DNA from: Notospermus geniculatus
Lineage: Eukaryota; Nemertea; Pilidiophora; Heteronemertea; Lineidae
Length of the DNA: 64,000 bases
Direction of reading: 5' to 3'
Assembly (NCBI GenBank): GCA_002633025.1
Contig: NMRB01000893.1
Location: forward strand, 20,173-84,172
The position numbers and the translations under genes were made by a program. The notes under the pieces are model-generated. The model did not search any database and was not told where the DNA came from. It saw only the letters and a program-made list of their open reading frames with translations. This document shows, piece by piece, positions 42,187 to 54,611 of this stretch (positions are counted from its first letter, which is position 1; each line of letters begins with the position of its first letter).

Positions 42187-43189
42187 TCTCAGTGCTGTCT
42201 ACTAGTATTTTTTGGCCTAAATAGGTATGTCGGAATGTGTGCCAGTAACTGCATCATATGTCCTGAATGTAATCTCGGCAATTTAATGTTGAAAAAAATA
42301 CATTTAGAAGCCATTAAGAAAACGTTTATCTGCATTCCGGTACGTCGGCCGTATTGAGAATTGAACAAATTTACATAATTTACATAAAATTCCCAAGTGA
42401 CGTCACTGGCAGAATTCCCCCAAAATGGCGGCCAATACTGTTCCTACCAAACAAGCCACGTCCGACTGCAGCGCGCAGGTTGGTAGGATCAGGTATACGT
42501 ACTAGTCTAGGTTTCTACAAAGATTTTGTGCGTGCGCACCTTATCCGGTCAGGTAGGCAAATCAAAGCCTGTGATTGGTCGTAAGATCCGAATTTGCCCA
42601 CCAGATATATCTACGCATGTGCAGTTTGCAAGAAAGCCAAGATGGCGGAGGCCCGTCGAAAAGATGAATATAGTATGACTGATGGCTTGTAATGCACTGG
42701 GTTGACGTTCTAGGTATATCCTACTGATTCTGTGCACTGCTCACACCAATTAGCTTCCCATGTTATGCCCAAGGCAAAATTCAGACACAGGTGTATGCAC
42801 ATCACCTTTATTTCCATTTGATTCTGGTTTAATTACACCTATTTTAAAGATGCAACGATTTTATTTGATATTCTATGTGCAGGTGCTAAGAATGTACATG
42901 TAGTGAATGAAGATAATAGGTAATGTCAATGCTAGTTAACTTGAGGGAATATAGAAGGTGACGAGGATTCCATCAGAGCCATTATCAAATCGCATCGATG
43001 GAAGATGCGTTTTTAAGGAAGAGCCTACATTTCATGGTAGCCTACTTGTAGAATTCCAATGCTCAATAGTGTATTTAGGCCTACAGCTAGGATGAAGGGA
43101 TGAGCCGCCCGACGTCACGTACGTCACAGTCCAGGGCCTAGCGGGGGGGGGGGAGGGNAGATGAGATATGAAGGTGTGACAGACCGGAC
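42187..43189. other. Non-coding stretch, no feature recognised
   Basis: Ordinary intron sequence; ends at a G-run with a single N (43158) before the CA microsatellite. Confidence 0.45.
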
Positions 43190-43214
43190 ACACAGATACA
43201 CAGACACACACACA

Positions 43215-43252
<38 letters not shown>
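43190..43252. repeat. (CA)n microsatellite
   Basis: Imperfect then perfect AC/CA dinucleotides with interspersed CAGA units. Confidence 0.95.
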
Positions 43253-43253
<1 letters not shown>

Positions 43254-43754
43254 CATGACCAAAAACAATATGGTTCCCGATCTGATTGATCGGGAACCAT
43301 AAAAAAGATCAACCACTTGGTTATATTCCTGTTGTGAGTCGATTGAAAAGGCGGAAGGGATTTCTACCAAGGCGTTACTAATGAGCAAATGCTTTGCTAA
43401 AAATCACATTGGTAATTGAAGTTAGCTTTTCAACACACAAGCATTCAGTGACTGGAAAGCTAAGTTCCGCCTAGCTAGCCGTTTCTATGCCGTGAAATTA
43501 ATCAGTTATATGAGGCGTGTACCACGTTGTCACATGAGTGAACTGGTGTTGAATTCACAGGTAGATTGCTCGCACATGTACGTACATGTATCTGTGCCAT
43601 AACGTTGTATATCAGTATATCACACGTATTTTGCTGAACAGGTGTTCGAGTGAATGTCTTCATCGAGAGTGTGTTGGGCACGAGCTTTCAATTTTCGGGT
43701 GCTTGGAACAGATTCATGTGAAAATCATCTTTGAGTAGATATCAAAGTGAATAA

Positions 43755-43980
43755 CCAAGTCTATCATTTCCGAAGTGATTTCCAAATCGATCATTTCCGA
43801 ACTCATTTCCAATATCACTTGCAAATCTATCATTTCCGAACTCATTTCCAATATCATTTCCGAACACATTTCCAAATATATGTATATTTTCCAACTCATT
43901 TCCAAATCTATCATTTCTGAACTCATTTCCAAATCTATCATTTCCGAACTTATTTCCAGCTGTATCATTTCCGAACCATT
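43755..43980. repeat. Minisatellite of ATCATTTCCGAACTCATTTCC units
   Basis: About eight imperfect units of 27-30 bases, each holding TCATTTCCGAA and CATTTCCAA. It produces repeat-like ORFs on both strands that are not genes. Confidence 0.9.
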
Positions 43981-43989
43981 AAAATGTCA

Positions 43990-46900
43990 TAATGAACTTG
44001 GTTAAAGATTTTTGACCAGAAAATAAACTATTTGAACCTTGCTACAAACACTCCTCAATATACCGGTGATTTTTATTCTCTTCCTCTTTTCCCCAATTCA
44101 TATAGACTTAATTATAAACCTGTCAATCAAAATCAATTAAGTGGGGTTGATTAACCCAGTGAACTAAGGCCTCACAGTCAGGAATGGGTTGGGCTGTTCA
44201 GTGTCATGAAAATCCAGGCCTAGCAAAATACTTGCTATTCACTAAACAATCATTTGTAATTAATAGGTTTGGAGTGTCACGACATGAAACATAAATTTCG
44301 TGATTTGAATAGATTCGTACGAGATCTGACTGCACTCATGGGGATTAGGATAATTTATGAGATGGGAAACATTTGTCAGTGGAGAATAAGGACGGCACCT
44401 ACTCCTGAAATATTGACAAACCGACTGACAGTTAGAAGTCAAGCTTTGAGGTCAATAAGTCTTTAACGGTCTTTAATGTTAATGTTGCACTCTAAATCTT
44501 CAACTGTTACACTTTAAAGCACCACGCTATGCGTCCAAAACTGAGTTTGGTGACGCCGTCGTAGTGCATCTCATTTACGGCGACCTCGTTCATAGCATTA
44601 TACACACGGACGATGTACACCATATACACACAGACCTAATTCATGGTGGTGAGGTTGATCATGATCTTGTCAATGCATGCTCGACAAGACTGTTCAAATC
44701 TATCGATTTGAATGATGTAACTGACCAATTAGGTATTCTGTGTGTTCTTACACACAAACGAATGAGTTGAAGCATGTGTACCTTACCTGATGAAGGGTTA
44801 TTCACACTATAACACCACGTTGAACTTGTCAAGTGGTGAAGCTATGGCTGCCATGATATAGTATCAGTCCAGTCTCGGTGTTATCACTGGCTATATACGG
44901 CTGGACAGGGGACCANTTTACCCAAGATTTTCTCATAATATGGATGCTCCCCTCTCAGAAACAGTAGAGTAACTTAGGGTACATCTTATGCACACGGGAA
45001 CCCCCCTAGCCCATGCATTAATTAATCATTTCTTCATGGCTCGTCCAACTTCTGGTCTGCCCAGCCCTGTCTGCAAAATGTGCCAGAAAGCCTAGGTTTT
45101 CCCATTGAAGCCCAATTAAAACCCCTAGATTTTCTTCATGTCCTTAATTGGGAACGTTATTGGACGAACTGAATTATAGTCTATGCAATGTTGTTTCCAT
45201 ACAGTTTGATGTGAAAAAGTCTGGGCCACACTGTAGGCAACCTGTTTCAATTTCAATCTATTTTTCCAGCAAGTACAAAATGCACCTTCGGTGCGGAGAA
45301 ATTTTTTTACAACCAATTGGCATCAGGGCCAAAAAAACTATGATAAGCACAACACTGCCTTCTGTACTCCATTTCTGGTGTTGTGCCTGTTACTGAAATA
45401 TCCTAGATGCGATGTTGATCCAGGTGGCGGAGAACAGTGACGCTCTCCATTGTCCACTCTCCAGTCTCCAGTATCCAGGGTTTTCGAATACCCTAGGGAG
45501 CGAGCACTATGAGAACCATGCCTCGGGATGAAGTGATCCACTGTGTGCAAAAAGGGCGTTTGGGACTGATAGAAAGGCTAATAATCACCCCCCCCCCCTG
45601 ATTTACTGACGGCATATCGCCACACTCACCAAAGAAACTGGTCCATCGTACCAAAAACAGATAAGAGATCAATTTTTGATGGTACTGAATTGCACAACCG
45701 TGCCTTCAGTAGCAGCTAGTTAATTATTCATGGCATATTTTCATTGTGTTTTGGTAATATTTGCAGTCCGGTTTTAATGAGGGAGTGAAAACAGTGTAAA
45801 ATATTCTTTGGGTAATCACAGAATTTCTCATATGAATGCCCTTTTGAATATTATTGCTTTTGGATGAGAGGCAGTATGTTGGTTGCCTGCACTACTGTAC
45901 GGCACGCTGTTAAACACACGCAACGGTATTTTGACAGGTTATGCCGGTTGCTGCAGACGTTTTAGCGCCCTGTGTTCCCGTGGGGCATTTTGATTGTAAC
46001 ACATGGAGATTTTCAAAGGAGCTACATGTACATGTATGGTATTTCTAATGAGTATCAATTTGTTAGATTTTTCTATGATTTTGGATGCCATTTTGTGGTA
46101 CATTTTTGAAAACCTTTCATTGGGAGGCTGTACTTTTGTAGTGGAAATAGACAGACACCCACCAGTCGTATTTTTCTAAATTACACCAGTCCTGTTACAC
46201 AGGTAAGGAGAATATTGATGATATTATCTGCTCGTGCGTGGTAATGGTGGTAAAGTAAATAATAAAATGATTTTCCATTTTGTTGTTGGAAATAAAAACG
46301 ATGAAAGTTCCCTCATAATTGCTTTTTTTGCACTGTATCAAAATGATGATAATGGATGCCTTATTTGAAATTGCACTTTAGAAAAATGGTATATTCTGCA
46401 GACAGTTCTGAAAATAAATCATACATGTATGAAAATAAGAATACTAGGGTAATAAAATCTGGAAGGTTGTCCTTAAATCTAGAATAGGAAGTAACTGCAG
46501 GTGGCGTGGCATAAGCAGCTGAACAGGTCATGTCGGTGAAGATGAGATACGAGTACCTGGTGCTGAGTGTTCCGTCTTTTTGGTTCAAATTTCTATTCCG
46601 GTGTGAACGCGGAGAAAGTCCCCATGGAGTCAAAGTCCGGGTGCTATTGGTGTAGTGGATTAAACCCTTGTGAAGGATTATGTAGCTAACCCTGACCATA
46701 CCCATTGACAATGCATGGCTTCCCGGGAGTTCCTCCGCTGGTGCACCGGCGTAACGTTTTTCAGTGTCGCCCCTGTGCCAGTGTGATATGACAATAGATT
46801 GACGGAATAAGTGGCGACTTGACAATTTTGTATGACAGGCACGGATCCAGAGGGGGGCGGAAGGGACGTACGTACGCCCCCCCCCCCCTATTTTTGGGCA

Positions 46901-47120
46901 ACCAACCTTTTTACAAAGTCAATAAAAATTCACAATCCAATTTATGACACAATACAAATCAACTCATTTTACTCCACAGCATTTTAACATATTCACTGAC
47001 TGAAATGCATTAGAGAGCATCTAAATTTCAAATCATGATGTATAGCCTACTACATATATGTGTCTTCTGCCTGTTGCCTTCGCTACAGCCCAGAGTCATC
47101 CTTAGGGGACGTTATAGTAG
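43990..47120. other. Intron stretch with few recognised elements
   Basis: No exon recognised. The part 44640-44912 resembles 50470-50680 (CATGCTCGACAAGACTG, ATAGTATCAGTCCAGTCT and GGACAGGGGACCA against GGACAGGACACCA), so a third, diverged copy of part of the 47-54 kb block exists here; it ends near a single N at 44916. A terminal fragment of the GGTGTAAC element (about 46745) and one of the CAGGGGCGGATCC family (about 46839) are present. Confidence 0.5.
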
Positions 47121-47992
47121 GCCTATATGTATGTATGCCAAAATGCAAGGTAAATACTGCAGCTGAATGTGATGATGATGTTGATATGATCTTAATGACG
47201 AGTAACCCAAGAATTCACATGCGCCTGGCCCTGAATTCACTGTTAGTATCGGGAATAAAACACGTTTGTTGACAAATCAAAGCGATGTATAGAGAAAGTA
47301 CATGCATGTAGTACTTTGCGTGAAACCATTTATAATTTTGCGTGTTCAGAAATTTGTGACCTCTTTCCCAAGCATTTATTGCTTCTTACTTACATGATCT
47401 TTGCTCAGACTTTCACGTTGACCCACTTCCATTGTGTCGTCAAAGAATAAGACATACATGTTATTGAATAATATTTTGATATGTGTTGACTGTCGAACCC
47501 CTCTAAACTGCAAAACAGGGAAAAAATGGCTTGAATAAACAAGAAACAGCTGAGCGATGTATCTGTATCGTCTGGATACTATTGCACACTTCATTCTGTC
47601 AATGCTAATTTCATTGTTTTTATAGTCATAGACATAGAGAAGATTAATCATGGACTAGATTTAATCTTACTTTGAAAACAGATATCTCTTCACTCGTTAA
47701 GATTTAATGGAATACTATGAGATATTTAGAAGAAAGACCTCCACATGGGGATCTTTTTCAGAATATCTTAGCTAATGACCATCTACACTTTAATTCCTAT
47801 CCCTTTATTAAATGTTTGAGAGCAGGTGACTAATAGCATTACGCGTGTGATGTCCTTGAGTTTCAGAGTGCGAGTCAAAATGGTCGTAATACGTCATATA
47901 CATGTCGCTGCATTGATTAGATTTCTTTTGCCTGCTGCTGCGATTTCGGAAAGTCATCCAACAGGGTGTATGAGTCCTCATATAGATACATG

Positions 47993-48366
47993 CACCTTCT
48001 TGCCAAAGTCGGCCATTTTTTCCCAGAGGGTAATCACAAACACTGAATGTACAGTGAATGTACACCATTGATATACAACAGCATGTTTTAAAACCTACAA
48101 TTACACAAAACTTTCATGAAAAGTTACAAAATGAACACCTCCTCAGCAATGCTACATATGTGATGAGCCGTGCCAAGGCCCAAATTTTTGCAGATATTTA
48201 GCACAAAAAAATTTACCGATGGTTATGTTATGTGAGACATTTTCATGGCAAGTTTTTATGTTTTTGCAGATTTTAAAACATGCTGTACATCAGTGGTGTA
48301 CATTCACTGTACATTCAGTGTTTGTTATCACCCTCTGGGAAAATATGGCCGACTTTGGCAAGGTGT
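47993..48366. mobile_element. Foldback within copy 1
   Basis: TGCCAAAGTCGGCCATTTTT on the left pairs with ATATGGCCGACTTTGGCA on the right, and TACATTCACTGTACATTC-type blocks match as well. The homologous element in copy 2 is at 55480-55845. Confidence 0.75.
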
Positions 48367-48881
48367 CAATAATTGTTGAATGTGTTTTTATGCATGTTAA
48401 AGTGAATGTCGCCAAACAGATGATTCACCCATTGTTGTAGAAAACATTATTGCGGTGACTTGCTGGCAGAGTGTCCCAGAAAAGGAGTAAATAATCTCTT
48501 ATCAAGTAGATTAAATCATTTTCTCACCATTTCTTATGACTTCAGTCTTTGATCCCATTTATTTCTATTCACTTGAACACATTTGCAGGATTTTTATGTA
48601 TGATTACTTCGGAGATGTGTAATAAAGTACCGTATAAAATAATTAAAGGTACCGGTACACGTATACATGTTCATTGGACTCTTCATGGTGTTCTACTCTT
48701 GTAAATCTACATGTAATTGGAAATTCAAAGCCAACTTAAGAATTACACGCTCCCCAATTGTTTGGTTTCTGGCCATATACATGTACATGTATATCACCTT
48801 CTAAGTTGAGGTGAAGATGGGAATTTGGCCTTAGTGGTTGAGGTGAAGGTGGGGATTTGGCCTAAGTGGTTGAGGTGAAGA

Positions 48882-48980
48882 TGGGGATTTGGCCTCGTGG
48901 TTTAGTGGGAAGGCGTGCTGCCCCTGAGTGCTGGCGATTGGTGCCTAATGCGAGGGTCCGTGGGTTCGACTCCGGTAGGA
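48882..48980 (+). mobile_element. tRNA-like promoter module, probable SINE head
   Basis: A box-like GGCCTCGTGGTTTAGTGGG and B box GGTTCGACTCC are separated by about 60 bases with a long variable arm, as in class II tRNAs. Upstream, TTGAGGTGAAGATGGGGATT is repeated three times. No clean cloverleaf can be drawn, and copy 2 lacks it, so a retroposed element is more likely than a tRNA gene. Confidence 0.45.
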
Positions 48981-49029
48981 AGGCATGTCTTTCACCTTAG
49001 AAACTCATTATTACATGTACTTCACCTTC

Positions 49030-49627
49030 TAAAGCCTCGCTTATGTCGCCCTACGCTGTGATAGAAATAGCGTCAACAAGTTGCAACTGGTAACTTATGT
49101 CGCCACCGACTAGAAAAATACCGATCGGTCGCAGCTACCTGGAACTACTTTATCGCCGTCTTTTGAGTGCTTATGTCGACACAGATTTCTTTTGATTTCA
49201 AGTAAGTTGAACTTGTGCGACTTTCAGGATCTGGATATTTTTAGTTGGCAACTAGTTGGCAACTAGTTACTCGCTGATGCCCGAGAACTTATGTCACCTA
49301 GTAGTTGTGACTAATTAGTTCCAACTACGCGCCGATTATCAGTTGCCAACTAGTTCTGACTGTACGTAAGGGCGACATAAGCGAGGCTTAAGTTGACAAC
49401 TAGAAAAATGTACTGTGGTTAATCGTCCGAGTCTTACAGCACATGTTCAACTTACTTAAAATCAAAAGAAATCTGTGTCGACATAAGCACTCAAACGACG
49501 GCGATAAACTAGTTCCAGGTAGTTGCGACCGATCGGTATTTTTCTAGTCGGTGGCGACATAAGTTATCAGTGGCAACTAGTTGACGCTATTTCTATCACA
49601 GCGTAGGGCGACATAACCGAGGCTTTA
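49030..49627. mobile_element. Foldback element, 598 bp, about 190-base arms
   Basis: TAAAGCCTCGCTTATGTCGC on the left and GCGACATAACCGAGGCTTTA on the right; inner matches include ACCGATCGGTCGCAGCTACC and AGTAAGTTGAACTTGTG. Absent from copy 2 of the block. Confidence 0.85.
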
Positions 49628-49644
49628 GGCGTTGAGTGGGGATA

Positions 49645-50049
49645 GGTGTGTTTCAAAAAGTGTTCCGTCCGACACCAGAAAATTTTCACCATTCTTCTGT
49701 CTACTGGTGAAAGGCTGTTTCTTGAAACTCTACAAAATTCACGTCAGATCTAGGTATCATGGAGCTCTAAATTATGGCACTGCAAAGTAATTGATCTATT
49801 AACCCTTTAAAGTCTGACAGCAGAAAGTAGTTTTGATGTCGAACGGAACAGTAGATTTCGATACCCTCCTTCAAATAAGACAAGTGTACACTGTACATCC
49901 CAGATGGAGAAACTACATGTAATAATTAAAGATCTATATTATCAAATACTACATTTGATTTTTGGAAAATCAATGGCACAAATCTTTGTGAACATTTCAA
50001 AGTTAAATTTTGCCCCATTTTCTTGGGTGACCAATTTTGAAACACACCC
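49645..50049. mobile_element. MITE with GGTGTGTTTCAAAA ends, about 405 bp
   Basis: GGTGTGTTTCAAAAAGTG to TTTTGAAACACACCC. A second copy, interrupted by a 636-base insertion, spans 62914-63968. This copy provides the uninterrupted reference, with TTAA at 50003-50006 at the insertion point. Confidence 0.8.
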
Positions 50050-50833
50050 GGATGTGGTTTGTATCTTCTTCACCACTTAAAGCGAATCGATCGTGCCAGT
50101 CGAAGTCTCTGAATACACGATCAATCGCCGCCATCTTGGACTTATTGGTGCTAATGGGGTATATTCCACACAAAATTCATCATTGCATGACTGCCATGGC
50201 TTCACTCTCACTAACTACAAAAATGCGCAAAATTCTTTTGCCAGAGTATTTACTTGAGACTGGTGAGACTATTGCTGAGGTATAGGTCCAGTTTCCTGTC
50301 CCTGCTGAGATACCAGTATAAGCAGAAATCTAAAGTAGGCTATAACTCTTGGTGACTTATGTGACAAACACGGATTGTCTGTATGTCCGTATTGTCTGGT
50401 GCACTTAAAGCGCCAATGTAGGCATTAGGTTTCCTAACTTGTGGCGACCGACGCAACTTATGACCTTTAGGCAACCTCGTTTATGCATGCTCGACAAGAC
50501 TGATCAAATTTATTACTCGATGAAGTGTTAGTCATGCTGAGCTTCTCAAGTGTCGAAGTGATGAAAAAGGATGGCGGCCATTTTTGTCAACTAACTTAGG
50601 TTTCGTAGTATCAGTCAAGCCTAGGTGTTACCATTGGCTTTGTATGTGTTGGGCAGGACACCAGTCTTATCACATTGGTTCCCGATTTCGCCGCCAGGGG
50701 AGGGATACTTAGGCAAACCTTATGCATATAGTGGCACTTTAACTGCCTTGGGCAGAGCCGACCACACATCCATATCTGAATTGATTTGTAACTACCAAAA
50801 ATGGGCAAAAGTCTTTTGCCAGAGAGGTATCCA

Positions 50834-51010
50834 GAGGGGCGGATCCACAATTTAGGAAAAGAGGGGGCAGACTGTTCTAGAAACATTGAAATCTGCGGTA
50901 AATTTCAATGATTATTTGCTTCAATTTTTCAGAATTTCACGGTCAATTTTACAGATTTGTTGGCCGAAGGGGGTGCCGTGCGCCCTCCCCCCCCCCCGGA
51001 TCCGCGCCTG
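50834..51010. mobile_element. CAGGGGCGGATCC MITE in copy 1
   Basis: GAGGGGCGGATCCACAATTT to CCGGATCCGCGCCTG, flanked by ATCCA (50829-50833, 51011-51015). Its partner in copy 2 (57151-57327) has the same duplication, so insertion preceded the split of the copies. Confidence 0.82.
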
Positions 51011-51190
51011 ATCCACTAAGTGTGGTATGACTATACATACATACATGCATGTTACTGATTTATAGAGAACATTAATGACTGATGTTGTGGTGGCATAATG
51101 CTATGAATATTGAAGGCAACATTACGCACGAGACCACCATGACGACGGGGGAGTCAAGACAAGGGTGTGTCGCTTCCTCAGGGTGTTGCC

Positions 51191-51985
51191 AGCAGACTTG
51201 TCAATTTATGCCTATTAAACTGGAATCATTGATTTGTCTATCATGTGTGATCACCGTGTCTAACATTTCCTCCATATTGTTGTGACTGGGAAAGGGTGTG
51301 ATATCTGTTTCTATTTTTGGATCGACTGTTGTTAGATAGTATCGTTGTGGGTAATGTCAAAAGCTTATGTTCAAGCTACAATGAACAAAACGTACTACAT
51401 CTGCATGCATTTCAGAAGCGCAAAAATGTACTGTAATACTACGTTTTTTAAAGGAGCACTGTATTGGATCTCAAATGCGTTATTTGACTGCGGACGTAGA
51501 GGGTGCCACCTAGCGGCAGTAAGACACTCTACACAAATGCATTACAAAATGTACGTAGTAAATCGGGTCAATTCGCCGACAACGTAGTTAGTGCCTGGGT
51601 TGGAGAGTGGCACGGTGGCGCCAGCTGTCGAGAAAAAGTGACAATACCGTGGTCCTTCAATTTCTTTCCCATGGTTCTTTGACTACCTTTGGCACTGAGT
51701 CTTTAATTCCCAGATTATTGTTGGAGCCAATATTATTAAGAAAATGAACAAAGCTGGGACAAGTTATCCCTCAATATTGTCCTTGTCTGTTGCAGCAGAC
51801 TTGTCAATTTATGCCTATTAAACTAGAATTATATACATGTATTAATTTGTCTATCATGTGTGATCACCGTGTCTAACATTTCCTCCATATTGTTGTGACT
51901 GGGAAAGGGTGTGATATCTGTTTCTATTTTTGGATCGACTGTTCTTAGATAGCATCGTTGTGGGTAATGTCAAGAGCTTATGTTC
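51191..51985 (+). repeat. Internal duplication within copy 1
   Basis: The block TTGCCAGCAGACTTGTCAAT through CTACAATGAACAAAAC occurs at 51185-51390 and again at 51792-52005. Copy 2 has it only once (57500-57715). Confidence 0.85.
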
Positions 51986-52137
51986 AAGCTACAATGAACA
52001 AAACTTACTAAATGTACATGTATTTCAGGTGTGAAAAATGTACTGTAATTATAGTACTTTTTCTTAATTTCTTTCACACGGTTGTTTGACTACCTTTGGC
52101 GCTGGGCCTTTAATTCTCTGATCATCCTTGGAACCAA

Positions 52138-52770
52138 TAGGCCCCTTTCGAAAGTCGGCCATTTCGGGGCCGATGGTAAAAACAAATGGCAAAATGCATT
52201 ATTTTTTTCCAGAAATTGCAGAAATAACTGTCAGAAACGCTTGAAATTTGACAGACATGTTATCGCCACATTTCTCAATTCATGATTGAGAAATGTGTAA
52301 ACAAATTATTTGTCCTCGATCAATTTTTGAAGATTTCTGCATTTTTCTTCAGCTGAACAATACAGTGCAGAAGTTTTTTCAGTCTTTTCTAGAGTTTCAG
52401 ATTGTAAAGTTCCACTTGAAAAAGACCCCGGTTGGGGTCGAAAATTCGTGAATTCTGGAGACTGACTTTTTGCTTATTATCATTTTGTGTGTCAATTTTG
52501 TGCTATTCTGTATCTTGGTGTAGAAGGTTTAAAGTGTCTGTTAATCCACCTATTGTTCAGGTGTAGAAAATCACCAATTTCACGAAATATTTACCGATGA
52601 CACACAATTTTTGTCTCACACTTCTCAATGGTTTGGCCATCACCACATTTCTGCCAAATTTCAAGCGTTTCTGGCAGTTATTTCTGCAATTTCTGGCAAA
52701 ACTTAATGCATTTCCCATTTGTTTTTACCCTCAGCGCCGAAATGGCCGACTTTCGAAAGGGGCCTATAAC
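52138..52770. mobile_element. Foldback with about 165-base arms in copy 1
   Basis: TAGGCCCCTTTCGAAAGTCG on the left, CGACTTTCGAAAGGGGCCTA on the right, then AAATTGCAGAAATAACTGTC and its inverse. Partner in copy 2 at 57975-58443. A 144-base insertion (52374-52517) sits in its centre only in copy 1. Confidence 0.85.
52374..52517 (+). mobile_element. Penelope-like fragment, insertion unique to copy 1
   Basis: Flanked by GTGCAGAAG (52365-52373) and GTGTAGAAG (52518-52526), a 9-base near-direct repeat; copy 2 reads straight through ACAGTGTAGAAGG. The insert carries the stem GACCCCGGTTGGGGTC (52424-52439) followed by GAAAA and ends TGTGCTATTCTGTATC, like 2091-2357. Confidence 0.65.
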
Positions 52771-53219
52771 AAAATCAACAAGCTGGGTCAGGTTATCCCT
52801 CAATATTGTTGCCCTCGTCTGTTCCTCCACAGTGCAGCACGGGGGGCTAATATCGAATCGTGGGCCTGCTTCGGTGGGATTTCAATTTAAGTCATTTTAA
52901 ATTCGTGACCTTATGTATTTTGTATGTAATCAGGTTTCCAGTGAGGTAACTTGTTTATAGCGCATTAGGAATAACGGATTTGAAGGGGTTACCTCCTGGG
53001 TTTTTAGACTCCCGGGGTGACGTAGTTTTTAAAGTTAGCATATACATGTACCAAAAATAGATAAGCTCGCTGATCAATTTTTGCATAGACTCTATACGTA
53101 AGCACCTCAACAAAACCAATGCTAAAATTGTTTGGTAATCAGAACAAGTAGGCCAACACAAAAATGTTCTCTGATTCTCAAGGTAGCAAATCCTAAACAA
53201 CGACGGCACAAGGACATTA

Positions 53220-53339
53220 GGGAGGTTTCGGAAGGGCCCGGTTAGGCCATACGACGACGTTTATCTATTGTTTGGGTATACCCACACAATAGATAAACGT
53301 CGTCGTAGGGCCTAACCGGGAGCTTCCGAAACCTCCCTA
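53220..53339. mobile_element. Palindromic GGGAGGTTTCG element, insertion unique to copy 1
   Basis: Same element as 22805-22924. Copy 2 reads GACATTACAGAAGAAAG across the site; in copy 1 the element lies between GACATTA and TTACAG, consistent with a TTA target. Confidence 0.88.
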
Positions 53340-53838
53340 TTACAGAAGAAAGACGACAGAATTTAACTGTGACATGAATTCCAATGCCTACTTAACCATT
53401 TCCGACAATGCTAATGAAAATAACTGTACAGCATTTTTTGTTCGTCAGATTAAAGAAGTCAGACCTTGCAAAGGCCTGGAATAGAACTCTTATCAGAAGA
53501 TCATTGAGCTAATAATCGAATTCCACAGGCAAACATGGATAATTATACAATGTCATGTAGATAGAACTTCCATACGTAGCCTACATGTAAAAAATATACA
53601 ATACATACCACATGTACATATAAACTACGTTGTACAAGTAGAAAATTCTGTTTTAAAGACATGCAGCTTCAGACTTCAAGCCAGTTCCGTTCATCCGTCA
53701 ACAACCACAGCCCGGTGTAACATCTGTCAATGTTCCCCGTTCTTCAGTGTTTCCTTCTTTGTAGTGACTTGTAATGACAATAGACTGCTAGAGAGACCAT
53801 GACTCTTCAAAAGGGAATCAGTCACATACAGAAACACT

Positions 53839-54044
53839 TATAGAGATAGCCGTGTTGATCGTTGAATGAATGAGAAGAAATGAAATAGGTAACACCGTCT
53901 TTTGAATCAACTTGGTTGTATTGAGACAAGCTTTCGACCCTATCGGGCCTATTTGAGACCTGATGAAGGCCCGATAGGGTCGAAAGCTTGTCTCAATACA
54001 ACCAAGTTGATTCAAAAGACGGTGTTACCTATTTCATTTCTTCT
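53839..54044 (+). mobile_element. Inverted-repeat insertion with hammerhead-like core, unique to copy 1
   Basis: A 14-base duplication CATACAGAAACACT flanks it (53825-53838, 54045-54058); copy 2 has this string once (59366-59379). The insert has arms of about 79 bases (TGAATCAACTTGGTTGTATT and inverse). In the centre, CTGATGA (53960-53966), stem GGCCC-GATA-GGGTC and GAAA (53982-53985) match the catalytic core of hammerhead ribozymes. Penelope-like elements are known to carry such motifs. A complete stem I is not evident. Confidence 0.65.
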
Positions 54045-54469
54045 CATACAGAAACACTGATAGACTTTACACCTGAGTACCTAGGCAGCCTTTTATTCTG
54101 AATACATGTGGGCCTGCTGGAGGGGTTCAAAGTAAACCACAATGGTGTTATACATTACGACCTGTATTCCTCAGTGTTCAGGTTTTTGACATATTTGGAT
54201 ATAATCTTAGTTATTGGTTGTTTCATGTCTTGTAAATTTTTTATGTATAAATTGACGATAAAGAAATGATAAATTGTCAAGTGAAACACTTCGATGTCGT
54301 GGATGATGCTTGTGATAAGCCAGTCTCAGGCAATATAATGAAAGGGAGGATCCGGAGAGACACAAAATACGCTTTTGACTGGTTGAAGGTGCGTTCATGT
54401 ACCAAAACCGGTGCAACATCGATCAGTGTTTGTGTGCGTGTAAGCGTTCCCCCTAATTGTCATGCCATA

Positions 54470-54611
54470 CCATAAAGGAATCAACCATAAAGGTTTAACT
54501 ACGAACGATGAGCTTACTCAGGGAGACACTTCCTTTGTTGCCACCAGATGTCTCTCACTGCCTGAATTTTGGCTTTACGTAATAGGCACGAGCTTCAACT
54601 TTTTTTGTGGT
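54470..54611 (+). repeat. Dispersed repeat ending at the single N
   Basis: Copy of 13266-13415. It lies exactly between the two large block copies and is cut off by the N at 54612. Confidence 0.8.

Larger units (their letters stand above)
47121..54465 (+). repeat. Large repeated block, copy 1 (7.3 kb)
   Basis: Begins AGGCCTATATGTATGTATGC and ends CTAATTGTCATGCCATAC. The same sequence recurs in order at 54613-59805 with a few percent substitutions. Copy 1 carries extra inserts: 48886-50049 region, the duplicated 51191-51797 segment, 52374-52517, 53220-53339 and 53839-54044. No gene is recognised in it. Confidence 0.92.

Noticed and set aside
43755-43980. CRISPR-like array
   Set aside because: Units are contiguous imperfect tandem repeats without unique spacers, and the genome is eukaryotic.
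43714-44005. Repetitive MIDLEMSSE-like and ISKSIISEL-like proteins
   Set aside because: Both strands of a minisatellite stay open by chance of its unit length; no gene context.
44564-44770. His/Asp-rich 68-residue ORF
   Set aside because: It lies in sequence related to the 50.5-kb repeat, where the frame is not preserved.
46361-46825. 154-residue minus-strand ORF
   Set aside because: No recognisable domain, no splice or codon support, and its start overlaps a mobile-element end.
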